DNA of 64,000 nt, from positions 62,001 through 126,000 of the forward strand of contig VXAZ01003264.1 in NCBI GenBank assembly GCA_013399875.1. The letters run 5' to 3'. The notes beneath the pieces were generated by a model. The model saw only the letters and a list, made by a program, of their open reading frames with translations. It searched no databases and was not told where the DNA came from. Source of the DNA: Gymnorhina tibicen (taxonomy: Eukaryota; Chordata; Aves; Passeriformes; Artamidae). The first letter of the stretch is position 1, and the number at the start of each line of letters is the position of its first letter. This document shows, one piece after another, positions 13,301-26,300 of this stretch. Both the position numbers and the translations under genes were made by a program.

Positions 13301-16300
13301 AACTAGAGAGGAATGGGGTGGACTGGCAGGCACAAACAAGGTGCAGGAAGAGCTTGGGGGAGGCGGGGGGGGTGTTGGCAGATAACGAAGATTTAAACTC
13401 CAGATCTGCTTCTCCTCTTTCTTGCACTGTGTTTTCCCCTTTCCTCACTGAAGATGTAGCACCAGATCTGTGTGGAGGAAAGCCAAACTGTGTCAGTGTT
13501 GCAGGATAGTTGGCCAGGATAATGTATGGGACTGATGGGGGGGTAATGTGTGCCCTTAAGAAGGCACATGTTCCCTCTGTGTTGCAGACAGATCAGCCAT
13601 GAACATGCTTCTGCAGCCTCTTGGCAAAGACTCATCTATGAATTGCTCATAAGGTTCTTTGCCACTTCTTTTAGTGCAGTTTGCCAGAAGTTTTGAGCCA
13701 TGCAAAGTGACAGAGGGGTTGCAAGCATAGACTGTGGTCAGTGAGTGCAAGCTGTTCAGGCAGCTCTGACAGCAGCAGCCTCAAGAAAGAAGACATCCTA
13801 GGACATGATGAAGGGATGGCTTTCGTGAGGGCGGCTCACTAATACAGTCAGGAGTATGTTGTCACTGGTTTTCTGTGCATATCATTTCACTTGGTGAGAA
13901 AAATTGGTTCAAACCTAGGTTTTCCCTCCCTTTGTACACTTGCTCACAACAGATAGGAACATTTCTTTTTAAAATATTTGCTGTAAATTTGCCCTGAATT
14001 CTAGGGCAAATTAAGGAGAGGGGAGAAAAAGGGTGACTGGATAAAGAATTTTAAGAGCAAACTGTTTATAAGGTAGGAATTAATCAACGATCTCCCATCT
14101 TGCAGCAGCTGTGCACTTTGAATGAGAACAACTTGAATGTGGAATGTTCAGTGCTCATAGCAAACTGCTTACAAATTGTACAACACAGGTCATTTTAACA
14201 ATTAAATAATCTCAATGACTTTTTGATGTGCACATGGATCACTCAGTGGGCTTAGGATCACTTAGCAGCCCTCCTAATAACTCTGGTCCTGGTTTATTTG
14301 CTCTGCCATATTCACTTAGCTCTGAGTCATGAGTTGATGCAGAAATTATCTATGAGTCTGTTCTTGATGAATTATATTAAGCAGCATGCTTCATGCCATA
14401 TAAGCCTTGACTCAAAGATCTGGCTGGATTAGCCATGCAGGCACAGCTGGAGTTACAGATAATGGATAACATCCTCAGCTGGTGTATTATATCCATATAA
14501 TTCTAGGGAAGCCAAGGGAGCTACACTAATTCTCACCATCTGAACAGCTACAGTTCCTGCAATTGCTCTCTTTCTCTCAACTGCCAAAGCTTATGTTTGT
14601 GCCTTTGTGCTTCTCCATCAGAACTTAATGATATCCCTTGTGCCTGAATGGGGCAGAGTGCCTTATAAACAACAGGCTTTGTTTAGAATCGCTGAGCGTT
14701 AGTGTTGGGAGCTGCCTTTGCCTTTCCTCAAAATTGAGGTGTGTGCAGCACTTCCAGAGGACCAGATTTAGGTCACTTGTGAGGTACTTGTATTTTTAAC
14801 TATACCCTTCATTAGTGATGGAGGTAGCACTGAACTAAGGCTGGTTATTTAAATTAGCAATTCATAAGCTCATTTCGTACCGTAGCCCTTAATTAGAGAC
14901 AGATTTCCCATTTCCTTTACCATTTAAATTATTTGCACTTGTGTCTGCTTTCCAGCTGTCCCCAGTCAAACACAGACAAATACAAATTATTACAGAAGTC
15001 TATTACATAAACAAGCCTGTACTTCTTTAAAAACTCAGGTCAATGATTTCTGAGTATTTTTCAGAAAAATAGGTGGTTTTCCCTAGTCCTTGGGAAATTT
15101 TTTATTACAAAAAACCTATACTCCAGCATTATTTGTGGTTTTGGCCAAATGTATTAAAAGGAGTAGTTTGAACTGTCTTAGCCCTTCTCCAAAACCAATC
15201 CCCTCCAGTCTCTCAAAGACAGGAGAAGCTGCTTAACCTGGTGAACAGTGTTTGCAGCTGCTGTATTGCACTTCAAAAAACATCTTTGATAACTATATGT
15301 GCATCTAAACATTTTGGATGGAAGGGCCCGTGAAAAATGTTGCCTAATTCCCATCAGTTAAAGTCAGCAAGCAGAAAAACTCTGAATCAAACTCTTAGTA
15401 GCCTTGTATTCTCATTGTAGTGTTCTATCTCCCAAACCAGTTACTCTGGATTTGCAATTGTGTAATTAAAAGCAGAATTTGGGTTTGTTTTGTAGGAAAA
15501 CTGGACTTATTAGGAACCAGAAGATACTGGTTAGTAGCTGAAATTGTAATTTCTTTTTGTTTTTATTCAATGATGAACTACAGAATGATTAAGACAGCCC
15601 TTCTGGCAATGATTAACATTGATAGAAACCTTAGTGTTTCCAAAAGCCTCTCAATCTCAGTTCCTATATATTTTCCAATGCCTATGCCTTTAAATTCATG
15701 TGAGTTCTCTAGAAAGTGTGATTGGATATTTTTATGGTGGATAGCAGGGAAGTCTTCCTCATATTTTGTAACCTGACATTATGATGACTACCCATAAACC
15801 AGCAATGTGCTTTTGGCCACCAAAACACTAAAACTCCTTTCTCTAGGAATCAGCCAGTCAGTAATGTGTGTGGCAGCAGCAGTGTATTATAAAAAAAAGA
15901 CTCTGTTACCCCATTTTTAATTTACTGCTGCTTCATTTTGCTTTTGCCAGGGAACACTTGGAGCAGTTTGAGTGTGAGGAAAAGCTCTTTTACCTTGGAT
16001 GTAAATGTCCAGCATGGGTACAGTTTCACAGCTTCACTGTTAGTGAGAACAGTTTTACCTGGTCAAAATGCGAGGGAAAAAATACAAATCTTTTGGCTGA
16101 GCACTGAGAACTGAAAGTAGCACCTGGCAATTGTAGGCTCAGACAGAGCAAACATCTGAAGCCCAAGAGGTGGTGGCTGAGCTGGTGTGGCAGCAGCGCC
16201 TACCTACTGTTTCACCCTGTTCTAGCAGAAATGAAACAGGAATTTATATCCTCCCTGTAGGACATTAGGAGATCCTAATCTCCATCAGCTGGTTATTCAG

Positions 16301-17889
16301 TTCTGCTCTGAAATAAGAAAATACTTTTTCCTGTTTATTTAGTGTTCTAACAATTAACAATTTAAAATTGAGCTAATAAGTAAAGTTTTACATCTTTAAC
16401 TTTTGATGTTTAAAAAAATTCTGATTAAAGATAATCAGCTAATTTTGGGGTGATTAATAATTTCCTCAGAAAAAGCATTTTTACACTAGTTGGTAAAATC
16501 TCTCAGAATTATTATTCTTCAGGTAAACTTTGAATTTCTGGCCCCTTTCCATAGACACACAAGGGCCTTATGCCTTACATGTGTATTTATTTACCCGATG
16601 CTGTACATGGATTTAAGTGCCTCATTCCTAGGTGCTTTCTACTGATTTGAGATGGAATTTGCGGAGTTTGGTGCATGTTCCATAGCTCAATTCATCTCCT
16701 AGTGTGGCTTTAGCAAAGTTGCAGAGCTTGGGGTTGAACCAGCCTTCACAAGTTTCATTTTCCCGATTTCCCTTGGAGGTAGTAACCCCTAGCAGGAGGT
16801 GAGAACACTTGGGAGAACAGGTTATTCATTACATTTTAAATCATCACAATGAATGTGAGTCAGAGCCTCTAGCAATTCTGAAAATCCCTCCAACAGTTTC
16901 TGTTTATCTCTCCACTGTGAATTGTAACCCCTTTCAAAGAGGCGTCCTTTTGTCTTGTCCTTGAAGTCACACATCAAACCTGGGAGGGTTATTCTTGTGG
17001 AGCTTGACAGTCAGTCACATCTGCCAGCATCAGTGTCTCTTAATATCATAACCCCTGGATTTTAAAAATAATCATCCCTGAAGTGCATTTAAAAGTGAGA
17101 AATCAGCAGTCATTTGGGGGAAAAAAACGCACACGTGCAGGGAATTTCAGGTTGTTCAGAGAGTGATAGGAGGACAGATGGATTAGGCCACGCTGTGATA
17201 TCTGGAGGGAACATTATAGTCCACAATTCTGAATGTTCCACAGAGAGGATAAGTTTTTCAGTAAAGTGCTATCAGCCTGTTTTCCTCAGCACTGAAAAAG
17301 CTTAAATGATCTTTCTAAGAGTTCCCTGGCATGGAATGAGAGGGAAAGCTTACAGTAAAGCTTTTTTTAAATCAGCAAAAGGGGGAAGTTGATCCCTGAA
17401 TTACACAACAGTCATGCCAGCTAAAAATGGATCGGAAAAAGCTGTTTTCAATATCAAGAGTTTTCTCCCCAGATAACCAAAAATTTTCTCTCATTCACAA
17501 AAAAGAATTTTTTTTTTAAATTGCTGTGATAAGGTGGGACAAACACATGATTCAGTGTGTTCCAGGACTGAAACAGCACTCAAAGTCCTTGATTATTTCC
17601 TTCCCTGTTACTAGCAGCCCTTTCTTCCCCCAGCCCTAGGCCAGAGTAAGAAGTCTGGTACATTTAGCAGAGTCACAGAGAAAGGGATGGTGTGTCTGCC
17701 TTGCTTCTGGCGTAAATCTACCTCCAGGAAAGAAATATTTTATGCGACGTTTCAGTGATGAAGGTGAAAGCATTAGAACTGCTTGGCCTCTACATGCTCT
17801 TCTGCACTCACTTCTCCTTGGTCTCAGTACAAATTAAATGAAAGAAGTTCTATAAATGTGTACTCAAGAGATCTGAGAATGAAAGCTGT
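10341..17889. other. Intronic DNA, no recognised mobile element
   Basis: Seven and a half kilobases of unique-looking sequence. Open frames are short (the longest is a minus-strand 127 codons at 13065-13448, serine- and leucine-rich with no motif). I see no CR1 tail, LTR terminus or RNA gene. Degraded repeats too old to recognise by eye could be present. Confidence 0.5.
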
Positions 17890-17894
17890 GTTTT

Positions 17895-18539
17895 TGTCTC
17901 AGTCTGAGACAAGTTTAGGGGGAAACGACCTGAAAGGGCCATCTCCTCCACAGAAGGTAGGTGTCAGCACTCCCTCCCCTCCACCGATGCGAAAGGAATT
18001 TCTTGGAGGAAAGTGAAAAAAGCTATTTATTTAACAAATAAAGTTGCTGGCAGGGCACAGGAGAAAAAAAAAAAGAATAATGTCAGATAACAAACCTCCT
18101 CTCTGCAGAGAAAGCTGATAGAACTCCCTCTGTAGCTGGCTTGGCCCCTCCTGAGTTCTGGGGCTGGGATGCGGTGTCCCCGCAGCCTCCCCGCCAGTCC
18201 ACGGGGTTCAATGATCTGGTTCTCGGATCACAGCTAGGCTGAACAGTTCCAGGAGAAGAAGTTACCGGAGGATTTCAGTATGCCAGTATGCAGTCCTGGG
18301 AAAACTTTTTGCCTCAGCCCACAAGCTGGCTAGAAGCAGGAAAAAAACCTCTCCCACTGCAAGCAGAGCCAAGCAATACGGGGGAGTGTGTGAGTCCTTG
18401 AACACAAACCACACTGAAGAATTTGCCCGGCTTCCCCCCTGGCTTTTCCTCAGACCCAGCTTAAAGCTGCGGGACCCATTTCTGGGCATAAAGCCGATGA
18501 TAGGGGAATATAGTATTGTCATAAAATCACCCCAAGACA
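17895..18539 (-). mobile_element. Solo LTR, TGTCTTGG family, 645 bp
   Basis: On the minus strand the element starts TGTCTTGGGGTGATTTTATG at 18539 and ends CAGACTGAGACA at 17895, so the termini are TGTC and GACA. It shares its start, a CCCCTATCA...TTTATGCCCAGA block, a TATTTGTTAAATAAATAG block with the AATAAA signal (minus strand of 18026-18031) and its end pattern with the + strand LTR at 19660-20307. Flanking 5-mers are GTTTT (17890-17894) and GGTTT (18540-18544), a 5-bp target duplication with one mismatch. A 5-bp duplication fits ERVL or ERV1-like integration. There is no internal retroviral sequence, so this is a solo LTR. Its terminal blocks agree well, but the middle is quite diverged from its partner. 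Confidence 0.82.
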
Positions 18540-18574
18540 GGTTTGAAATCCCAAAGATGATTAAAGCTTATTTC

Positions 18575-19019
18575 CTCATGCTGCAGCATGGGTCACTCTT
18601 CTACAGGGTGCAGTCCTCCGAGGACAGGCTGTTNGGGCACAGCTGCTTCACCATGGTCATCACCACGGCCTGCAGAGGAATCTCGGCTCCGGCGCCTGGA
18701 GCACCTCCTCCCCCTCCTTCTCCACTGACCTCGGTGTCGCTGTGTTGTTTCCCTCACATGTTCTCACCTCCTCCTCTTCTCTGGCTAGAAAAAACTGTGC
18801 CCCCTTTGTTTTGAATTTCTTCTTAAATATCTTACCACAGAGGCGTTACCACCATCTCTAATTGGCCTAGCCTTGGCCAGCATCATGTCCATCTTCAGAG
18901 CCATCAGGGGTTGGCTCTGCTGGGCATGGTGGAAGCTTCCAGCAGATTCTCACAGAAGCCACCTCTGTGGCCCGCCCCCCTCCCCGCTACCAAAAACCAG
19001 GCTGTGCAAAACCAACACA
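18575..19019 (-). mobile_element. Partial LTR, TGTGTTGG family
   Basis: On the minus strand it starts TGTGTTGGTTTTGCACAGCC at 19019. It continues through a G-rich block, a GTGGCTTCTGTGAGAATC segment, a TATTTAAG box (near 18830) and a GGAGGAGGTGCTCCAGGCGC segment up to the ambiguous base at 18634. Beyond that base the text GGACTGCACCCTGTAGAAG still looks like the internal repeat units I remember for this songbird LTR. I assign it from memory of bird LTR families, so the family is inferred. The 3' end is not visible; it fades near 18575, just before the neighbouring LTR. The open frame 18386-18814 straddles both LTRs and is not a gene. Confidence 0.7.
18634..18634. other. Ambiguous base (N) inside the LTR
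   Basis: This is the only non-ACGT character in the window. It falls within a repeat-rich part of the TGTGTTGG LTR, where similar units usually follow one another. It may mark a collapsed or closed assembly gap rather than a single unknown base. Confidence 0.9.
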
Positions 19020-19659
19020 ACTTGCTACAAAATAATTTATCAGGAAACATTATGAGATTTTACTTTATGCTATAAGTCAATTGACAAGGGTCTTTTGGAG
19101 AGGTTTGTGGGGAAGGAAGCATGTTACTGAGCTGCCTCAGTTTAGTTGTTACTTTGCTAGTGTTCCCATAAGCAAAATAAATGCTCTTGCTGTCATGGTT
19201 GCAACTCCCATTTACCACTGAATGAAATGTGAGAAATTAAATCAGAGTATTAATTTATGTATTTATAAATCAAAGTCTTGCAGAATTAGGCATCTGAGGT
19301 AATAGCTAGGCTTGCTTTTTCTTCCCCAGAGCTTTCCTCTACGATGGATGTTCCAGAATTTTAAATCTCCACAAGCCCCAGCATCTGTTTGAGCATGGAT
19401 GCAGATGTGAGTTTCAGCACTCTGCAGATTAATCCAGAAGACTTGAAATGGGAAACAGGAGCAGCCTGTGTGGATTCACTGTTGTTCACTCATCAAAACC
19501 TGAAACCTCTAGCAAATCACCAAAAATCAGTATGTCCTCATCAACTTAGCTACAAAGATGTTGTCCTCATCAGGCTAATGACAGAGGATGTCCTGAGCCT
19601 GCCTGGCCTTTGATGAGGGGAAACCCTTGCAGTCAGTCACAATGAAGGTATTGAGAGGT
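19020..19659. other. Intronic spacer between LTRs
   Basis: Unique-looking sequence between the TGTGTTGG LTR and the + strand TGTCTTGG LTR. The short open frame at 19389-19613 has no protein signature. Confidence 0.5.
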
Positions 19660-20307
19660 TGTCTTGGAGTGACTTTATGAGGTTGTATCCCCTATCACTG
19701 CTCTATGCCCAGATATGAATCCTGTGCCTTTCTGTGCCTTTAAAACTGGGTACAAGAGAAAGAGAAAAAAAAAAGCCAGACAAACTTTGCAAAGCAGCTC
19801 TGTGCTCCAAGGTCACTACTCCTCTGCATTCTCCTGCAGCGGTGAGAGGAGCAGAGGAAGCACCCTTCTTCCTTTTCAGCCAGCTTTTCTGCTCTGTTTC
19901 TCCAGAGAGAGACGGAGAGTTAAGTTTTTTTCTGGGACTTCGGCTTTTCCCTTCTTCTCTTCTGGACTGTTTCAACAACATCAGAACACCAGATCTCACT
20001 GGGAAAACTTTCCATTGAGGCCCGGAGGGGGCCCAGGCCAACCCAGCTCCAAGGAGGAGGAGAGAGACCACACCCACAGAAAGGACTTCAAATCTTCCCA
20101 GGTTTCTCTTCACAGTGAGAGGTTTTATTATTTTGCATTATTATTCTTTTCCTGTGTATTTGTTAAATAAATAGGTTTGTTTTCCTTTTCCTTTCCTCTG
20201 AGGAATTTCTTCCTGAACCTGGTGGGGGAGGGGTGGCTGTAACTTGCCTTCTAAGAGAAGACGTTCAAATTCAGACATTCCTTTGAATTTTGTCTCAAAC
20301 AGGGACA
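19660..20307 (+). mobile_element. Solo LTR, TGTCTTGG family, 648 bp
   Basis: It starts TGTCTTGGAGTGACTTTATG and ends CTCAAACAGGGACA. It contains a CCTTTAAAACTGGGTA promoter-like box about 80 bp in, and a poly(A) signal AATAAA at 20166-20171 inside TTGTTAAATAAATAGG. Flanking 5-mers are GAGGT (19655-19659) and GCGGT (20308-20312), a 5-bp target duplication with one mismatch. Length, termini and the AATAAA block match the inverted copy at 17895-18539. It is in sense orientation to ST8SIA1, so its poly(A) signal could in principle act on the intron. The overlapping open frames on both strands (up to 151 codons) are incidental. No internal retroviral sequence is present. Confidence 0.87.
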
Positions 20308-20312
20308 GCGGT

Positions 20313-23300
20313 TTTGTGGTGTGAAGAGATAGTGGCTGGATCAAAGGGATGATTAATTGTTACTGTGCCATTAAAACTGTTCAGGAAAGCTCTGCGGGAC
20401 TGACCAGATGGAAGATTCTCTCAAGTTTTGGTTTGTTTGGTTTCCCTCCAGTGTGAGGGAGGCAGGTCAGGCAGACATTCTCTGCACTTGCAGCTGTAGC
20501 TGCTGTCACCGATGTGGCAAAGGGACTTCAGGGTCCTCCAAAGGACATTTTTACTCTTTGCTAAACTCAGCTCTTAGTAGGAACCATGTAGTTCCGTGGA
20601 GAACAGCATGGATGTTGGATGATAAAGTGTATTTAAATGGCAGTGGGACCCACTCATTGCTTATAAAAAACAGACTGATTTCTTTTTCTTTCATGTTTCT
20701 GCCCTTTAAATCATTTAACAACAATGCAGTGAGTCTGCAAGCTCTGCTGCTCCTTTTGTTTGCCATTCCAGTTGCCTTGTCCTTGTCTTTGGGAACTGTC
20801 AGTCCCTCATTACCTCTTCCTGGTTAATCTTTTCCTTTTCCATATGCAGTGTTTGAATGCACCACCCTTCCTCAAGAGGCTTCATTCCCTGCGTGCATTT
20901 CCTTTGGCCCCTCCTCTGAGGAGCTGAGCACATCCCATAACAAGCCATACATTTCCTTCCTCCTCATCTGTCTTTTTTCTTCTGGCCATCCATGCAGCAA
21001 TTTCCAAGAGATTAATGGGAGTAGAGAATGTGTAAAAACACAGGTTGGGCCAGGTCCCCGTCTGTAATCATTAAACCACATTTACACAGCACATTGACCA
21101 GCACAGCAGATCCACAGCTGGGCTAAAACTGTCCTGCTACAGACCTGATCTGTTGCAGAAGCTCTGGTATGAAAAGTGCTTTGCAAAGTCTCCTAAAAAT
21201 GTGGTTTTTCACGTCTCTGTACTTGCAGTATTTTAGAGGGTTCAGAGTGTAGCCACTCCCTTGGCTTTTGTTTTTGCTGGGTCATGGAAGAGCATAAAAA
21301 TATCTGAGCTGCCTCATATTCTGTAAGGCTTTAGTTATAGTGTGTGAGATATGTGTCTTTGATATTATTTGGTGTCTCAACAGTGTTTATCAGTTTGCTT
21401 TGTTTTCCTTCCTAAACTGTAAACTTTTCCATGCAGAGCCTGTATTGGGGCTATACCATACCACCTGTGTCAAACACCCTTACTGAACATGGTAATAGTG
21501 ATAAAACTAGAAAACAAGGAATGCCATAATTCACCATGAATTTTATAGAAATATAGGCACCAGCACATTGGTTTTTTAATGAAGCTCTCAGCTGAGAGGC
21601 CCTGGGATCCTGGAAATAAGGAAATAGGAGGAGGTGGATGATGGAGCTGACTGTGCCACGTTGGGTCAGCAGGTGGCTGGTAGGGACAGTGGTGGTCTCT
21701 GGGGTCTGGACTAATGTTCATTAAGAAGAGAGAGAAAAGATTTTGCTAACAGATGTTAGCAAAGCATGAAAACCCTGTTCCTTTGGGCTGGAATCATAGC
21801 CTGGAGAAGGCAGTGGAGAGATTTTTGAAAGGTGTTTACATTTCTATATAAACCTGTGTTACTTTAGGTCACCTTTGTCTTTCTCACTCTCTCATAAACT
21901 GAACTCAATCTGTGACTCCCTTGTGGTTTGCACATTGCTAGCTTTAAACATTTCTTTCCAGATAATTGTCTTTAAATGTTTTATTGGGAATTTCCTCCCT
22001 CTGTTTTTAGGCTGCACCTCTCAAAGCATCCTTCCATGACTTTGACCTCAGCCTGTTCCTGGGTGATCTATGTAACCTTTGCATCTTTTTTGTCTCTGCC
22101 TTTCGTTTGTCTTATTTTCTTGCAACCTCAGCTTTGTAACAAAGCCATGATGAGCAGTTTAAATAGTTAGCAACTGCTGGCTGATGTAAGTCCATGCAGC
22201 CACCTTGTTTTATAACTTTCTCAAAGTACTCCAAGATAAAGATGATTTTGCACAGTGCAGTTTTCTTTTTTTTTCTTTTGCAGAGTGAGGGAAGTGAAAC
22301 AGCTCAAGAAATGTGTTAACTATGAAAAGGGAAAAGGCTGGGCCATCTGTTAGGCGAGAGTTGAAGAATGGTCAGACACTTATACTTGCTCTTTGGCCAC
22401 CTGCACTTGTGCTATATAAGCAGACTTCCAGGTTGTGCTGATGGGGCTTTGTTTTTATCCACAGTTGCAGCTGCAGTGTTTTCCCTGCACTGTGGGGAAA
22501 TTGTTTTCATCATTCCAGTTGCTTCCTGCATGACAGACATCTCCATACATGTCCTTTCATTATTTATTTATGGACCTCAGCATTTAAAGCCCAAGGAAGT
22601 TTTTTGAGTGGTCATCCTTCAGGGATTGTGGCTCGTTTCTTGCACAGGCTGATGGACGGTTGTTGACTCCAAAAGGCTTGGAGAAAGTCCTTCTTCCTTT
22701 CCTTTATTCCTTCCCCTGAGAGTGCATGTTTCAAAATGCTGCTGCTGGGGTAATTGTGCCCTAATTGAGGAAAGCCCTGGAGTGACTCCACTGGAGTCAG
22801 ACATGACATCAGCAGCGTTGCCCAGGCAGCGAGTTCCATCCATTGTTCCTGTGCCACACACACTTCCCTAGTCCCGAATCGGGTGTGTAACCACATCCAA
22901 TGATCACCATCTTTCAACAGGAGGTGCAGCCTCAGCACTTCAGGCACAGCACAGGGATTTGGATGTGGTTGGTGATTGCACTTGCAGAAACAAAGCAGAC
23001 TTTGCTTTGTTATCAGTGATTTTGTTGTCTAAGCAGCACATTCAGTGTAAGATCCTGGCATTAGAAAAGGAATTATTCCTTGCTCACAAGCAGATTACTT
23101 GTCATAACATATTCAGGGTGCACTGCTGGTGCCTAATAGACCCATCTGTCATCCCTTGAATTTACAAGGATAAATGCAATCCCTCATGCTAAGGTGATAT
23201 ATATCATCTCAAAAGTGCATCTGGGATCTCTATCAGGGTGATACTGAATTAATCTTTGTTAGATTTAGATAACTTCATCACTGTGAGCTTCTTGCTATGA

Positions 23301-26300
23301 CAGTGATGCAGCTGGATTGTAAGTCCTCTTTCATCAAATAACAGCTTCACTTTCAGACAATTCTTATCCTATTTGATTTGTGCTGTGTGTTCCTGTATGC
23401 TGAAGTCAACAGGAATTTCTTCTGGGGCTCTGTTGGAGTGGGATCAGACCCTTTTGTTTGAAAGAAGTCTCTTTTCTTTGATGGCATCCATTTCTAGACT
23501 ACATTGGAGTTTTTCATGTTTCCATCTCTGAGCTGTTTCTTTCTACTTGCATTTTAATGGCTGCTTCCGGCTGTTTTCCCTTGCTTTCATTAGAGCTTTT
23601 TTGCATCTCCAGTTGAGCTGATGAGACATAGGCTTTTATGCAGTGTTTTTTCACCTGGTCTCACTGAAGATGCAACATACTTGGGAGGATGTATCTGGCT
23701 GTGTGTGCCCTGTCACAGAGCCAGCATGGGTAGTCCCCATCTGGGTTCAGCAGTTTAAGGGTTACCAGGACTGTTTGCTCATTAACATTCCCTATTTATA
23801 CACTGATCATCACAGATGTGCATGTGATTTCCCCCAGCCACAGTATTAATACAGCAAAATCTACTTTTAAAGGTGTTTTGAGTTTTGGGGTACGTTTCTC
23901 AGAAGAATAATTTATTCATTGAAAAACAAAATTTACATTTTTTTGTATTTTCAAAAGCAGTTTACAAGTTCTTCTCAGGATAGTATTTTTTTCAATTAAA
24001 AAAATTAGTTGATTTTTACCTTTTCTAAAGGGTCTGCAGTGGTGGTAACTGAAAGTCCAGAAGCAAATATAAAACAGGTCCAAATATAAGCACAAAAAAA
24101 AGTGTGTCAGTCAGATCTCAGGTCAGCAAGTGATTTTTTTATTGCAGAACATGGTTAAGATCCCTCTCTGGGATATAGTTTTTGGTAAAAACTTGTATGA
24201 TTGAGATTAGTTCTGGCTGGTTTATTTGCGTATTGTAGCAAATGTCACAGACTGCTTTTCTATTGAGTTCAGCCACTTTCTTTTTGAGGAAGCTTGTTTT
24301 AATCAGTTTTTTAAGCAGTTTTTTGTCATCTGTTCTGGAATGTACTACAGGCAAGAATTTCTACAGAATTAGTTAATTAAATTTTAAATGTGCCACCCTA
24401 ATACTTAATTTCTACTCCCTGTCTCTTTTTTGTTTTTTTTTTTTTTTAATGCCTCTGGCAATGATGCTTTTTTAATTCCTGATTTGAAAAAGTAAATAGT
24501 GAAAGGACAGTGGTTTTTAAGGTACAAGGAGCAATTTGGTAGGTTAAAGATGATCCTGGAATTCTTCATCTTGGTTTCATCTTTTTTCCACAATAGCTGG
24601 TTTGTTGGAAGAGGGAACAGAAACGTGCCAAAAGCCGTCATTGTGCTGAGAGAGAACCAAATGGTACTGCTGAAAGATAAAGCAGGATGGTGCAAACCAA
24701 ACTGTCAGGATGTACAGTGCAATTCAACAGGGCAGAGAATAACGTGGCTCTCATGGCAGAAAAATTGCCCCAGAATGAATAAAAAGTAGGACCTGAATCT
24801 CTGCATCTTATTTTAGTAGCAATTAAATAATGATAACAGTTTCAAGGAACTTTGAGAATACGTGAAGATGGAAAAATAAATTGGAGATATTTTATTTATT
24901 TCTGTAGCCAATTCCTGACATATGGGTCACAGGGAGAATTTTCCTAGGTGAAAAACCTTTAGCAAAATTCTCTCTTCAGCTTTCATTGATTTTTTAGCTA
25001 ATGTGTACTTCACTAATGACAGTCACTAATCTTTCATCAAACACACAAACAGCAGTGCAGGTGCTTAAAAGTTTTATGGCACTGAAATATGAGGATTTGG
25101 GGAAGGAAAATGAGGAAGTAACTTCTTCCATTATGGTTGGCTATTCTTATGTACTGGATTTCTTATTAAGTTATGGCTTAGCTGTGAATGGTCGGGGATA
25201 ATGTTAAAGAAGTGTAAATAGGGAGCTTTTTATTGCAAATTGGTTTTTAAGTTATTTGGTTATTAAGTTATTTGGAGCTTTATTTAAAATATTGCTGTAT
25301 ATTTAGTAATGTTGAACTGGTAGCATAACTTTTTTAAATGTTGGTTTGAATATTGTGATCCTAGATTTTTATTCTTTATCATCATTGGTTTTCAAACATG
25401 GAAATGATTTTTTTTTTAATTAGGTTTTTATGTGGAGGGCATGGGCTGCTAATTTATCACATTTATATCCAAAAACAAAACATGCTCTGAAGTGTTAGAA
25501 TATGTTGCAGAAGAAAGTTGAGGGCTTTTTTTCCAAATCAGGACAGTAAATCAGAAGGCAGATACTTGAATCTTGCGGGAGCTTTCCCAAAGGAAATATA
25601 ATTCGGGAGGATGACAAGCAGGATATTTTAAGTGGGAGCTTGTACACATACAGAAGTTGAAAGCATGTGAAAGCCTATAGCACTATAGTCAGTGTAAATG
25701 TAAAAATAAAGTCAAAAACTGTGTACAGTGCACAGATTGTGCTGTAAAAAGTATTATACAATACTCCCTCCCCTCCTGTGAGTGTGAGGAATACATTATG
25801 GTGATCCTTCAAAGCGAGGGACTGAGTTACTGTCCTTCCTTGGGTCCTTCCTCCCTGAGCTGACAGCTAGGTACAGCCCTGCTCTGCCCCATCCCCAGCC
25901 AGGCCTCACCCTGGCTTTTTTCCTGCAGGCAGCATCTGGAGCAATTGGTAATCTAGCACTTCTGCTAGCTTTGAGGTCCTTTTGAATGGAAAGGGGACAG
26001 TCAGTTTCTCAGCAGTATCACAGCACTGTGTCCCCCCCAGCTGTTATACGGGAAGGCTGTACAAAACCATTGTCCTGAAAATGGGAACTTGCACAAGTTC
26101 TTGCTGTTCTCTCAGGAAGAACTTTTAGAACAAGATTTAGACAGTGAAGATGGTGTGGCTGCACTCAGTTGTCTGTACACCTGACTTTGAAAGAAAAATG
26201 CTCTCCGCATCTGGGCTGAGCAAAAAGTTTTTCTCCCATGTCAAGAGTGTGAATTGTGAATCTACTCAAAGATTTTGCAGTATAGCCACAGACGGCTACT

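Noticed and set aside
13065..13448. 127-codon minus-strand open frame
   Set aside because: No recognisable motif, overlapped by open frames in other phases and on the other strand, and located deep in an intron with no splice support.
18386..18814. 142-codon + strand open frame with an ambiguous residue
   Set aside because: It crosses the boundary of two LTRs and includes the N; it is a shadow of repeat sequence.
19703..20170. Overlapping 136- and 151-codon open frames on both strands
   Set aside because: They are contained in the 648-bp solo LTR and have low-complexity serine/arginine-rich content.
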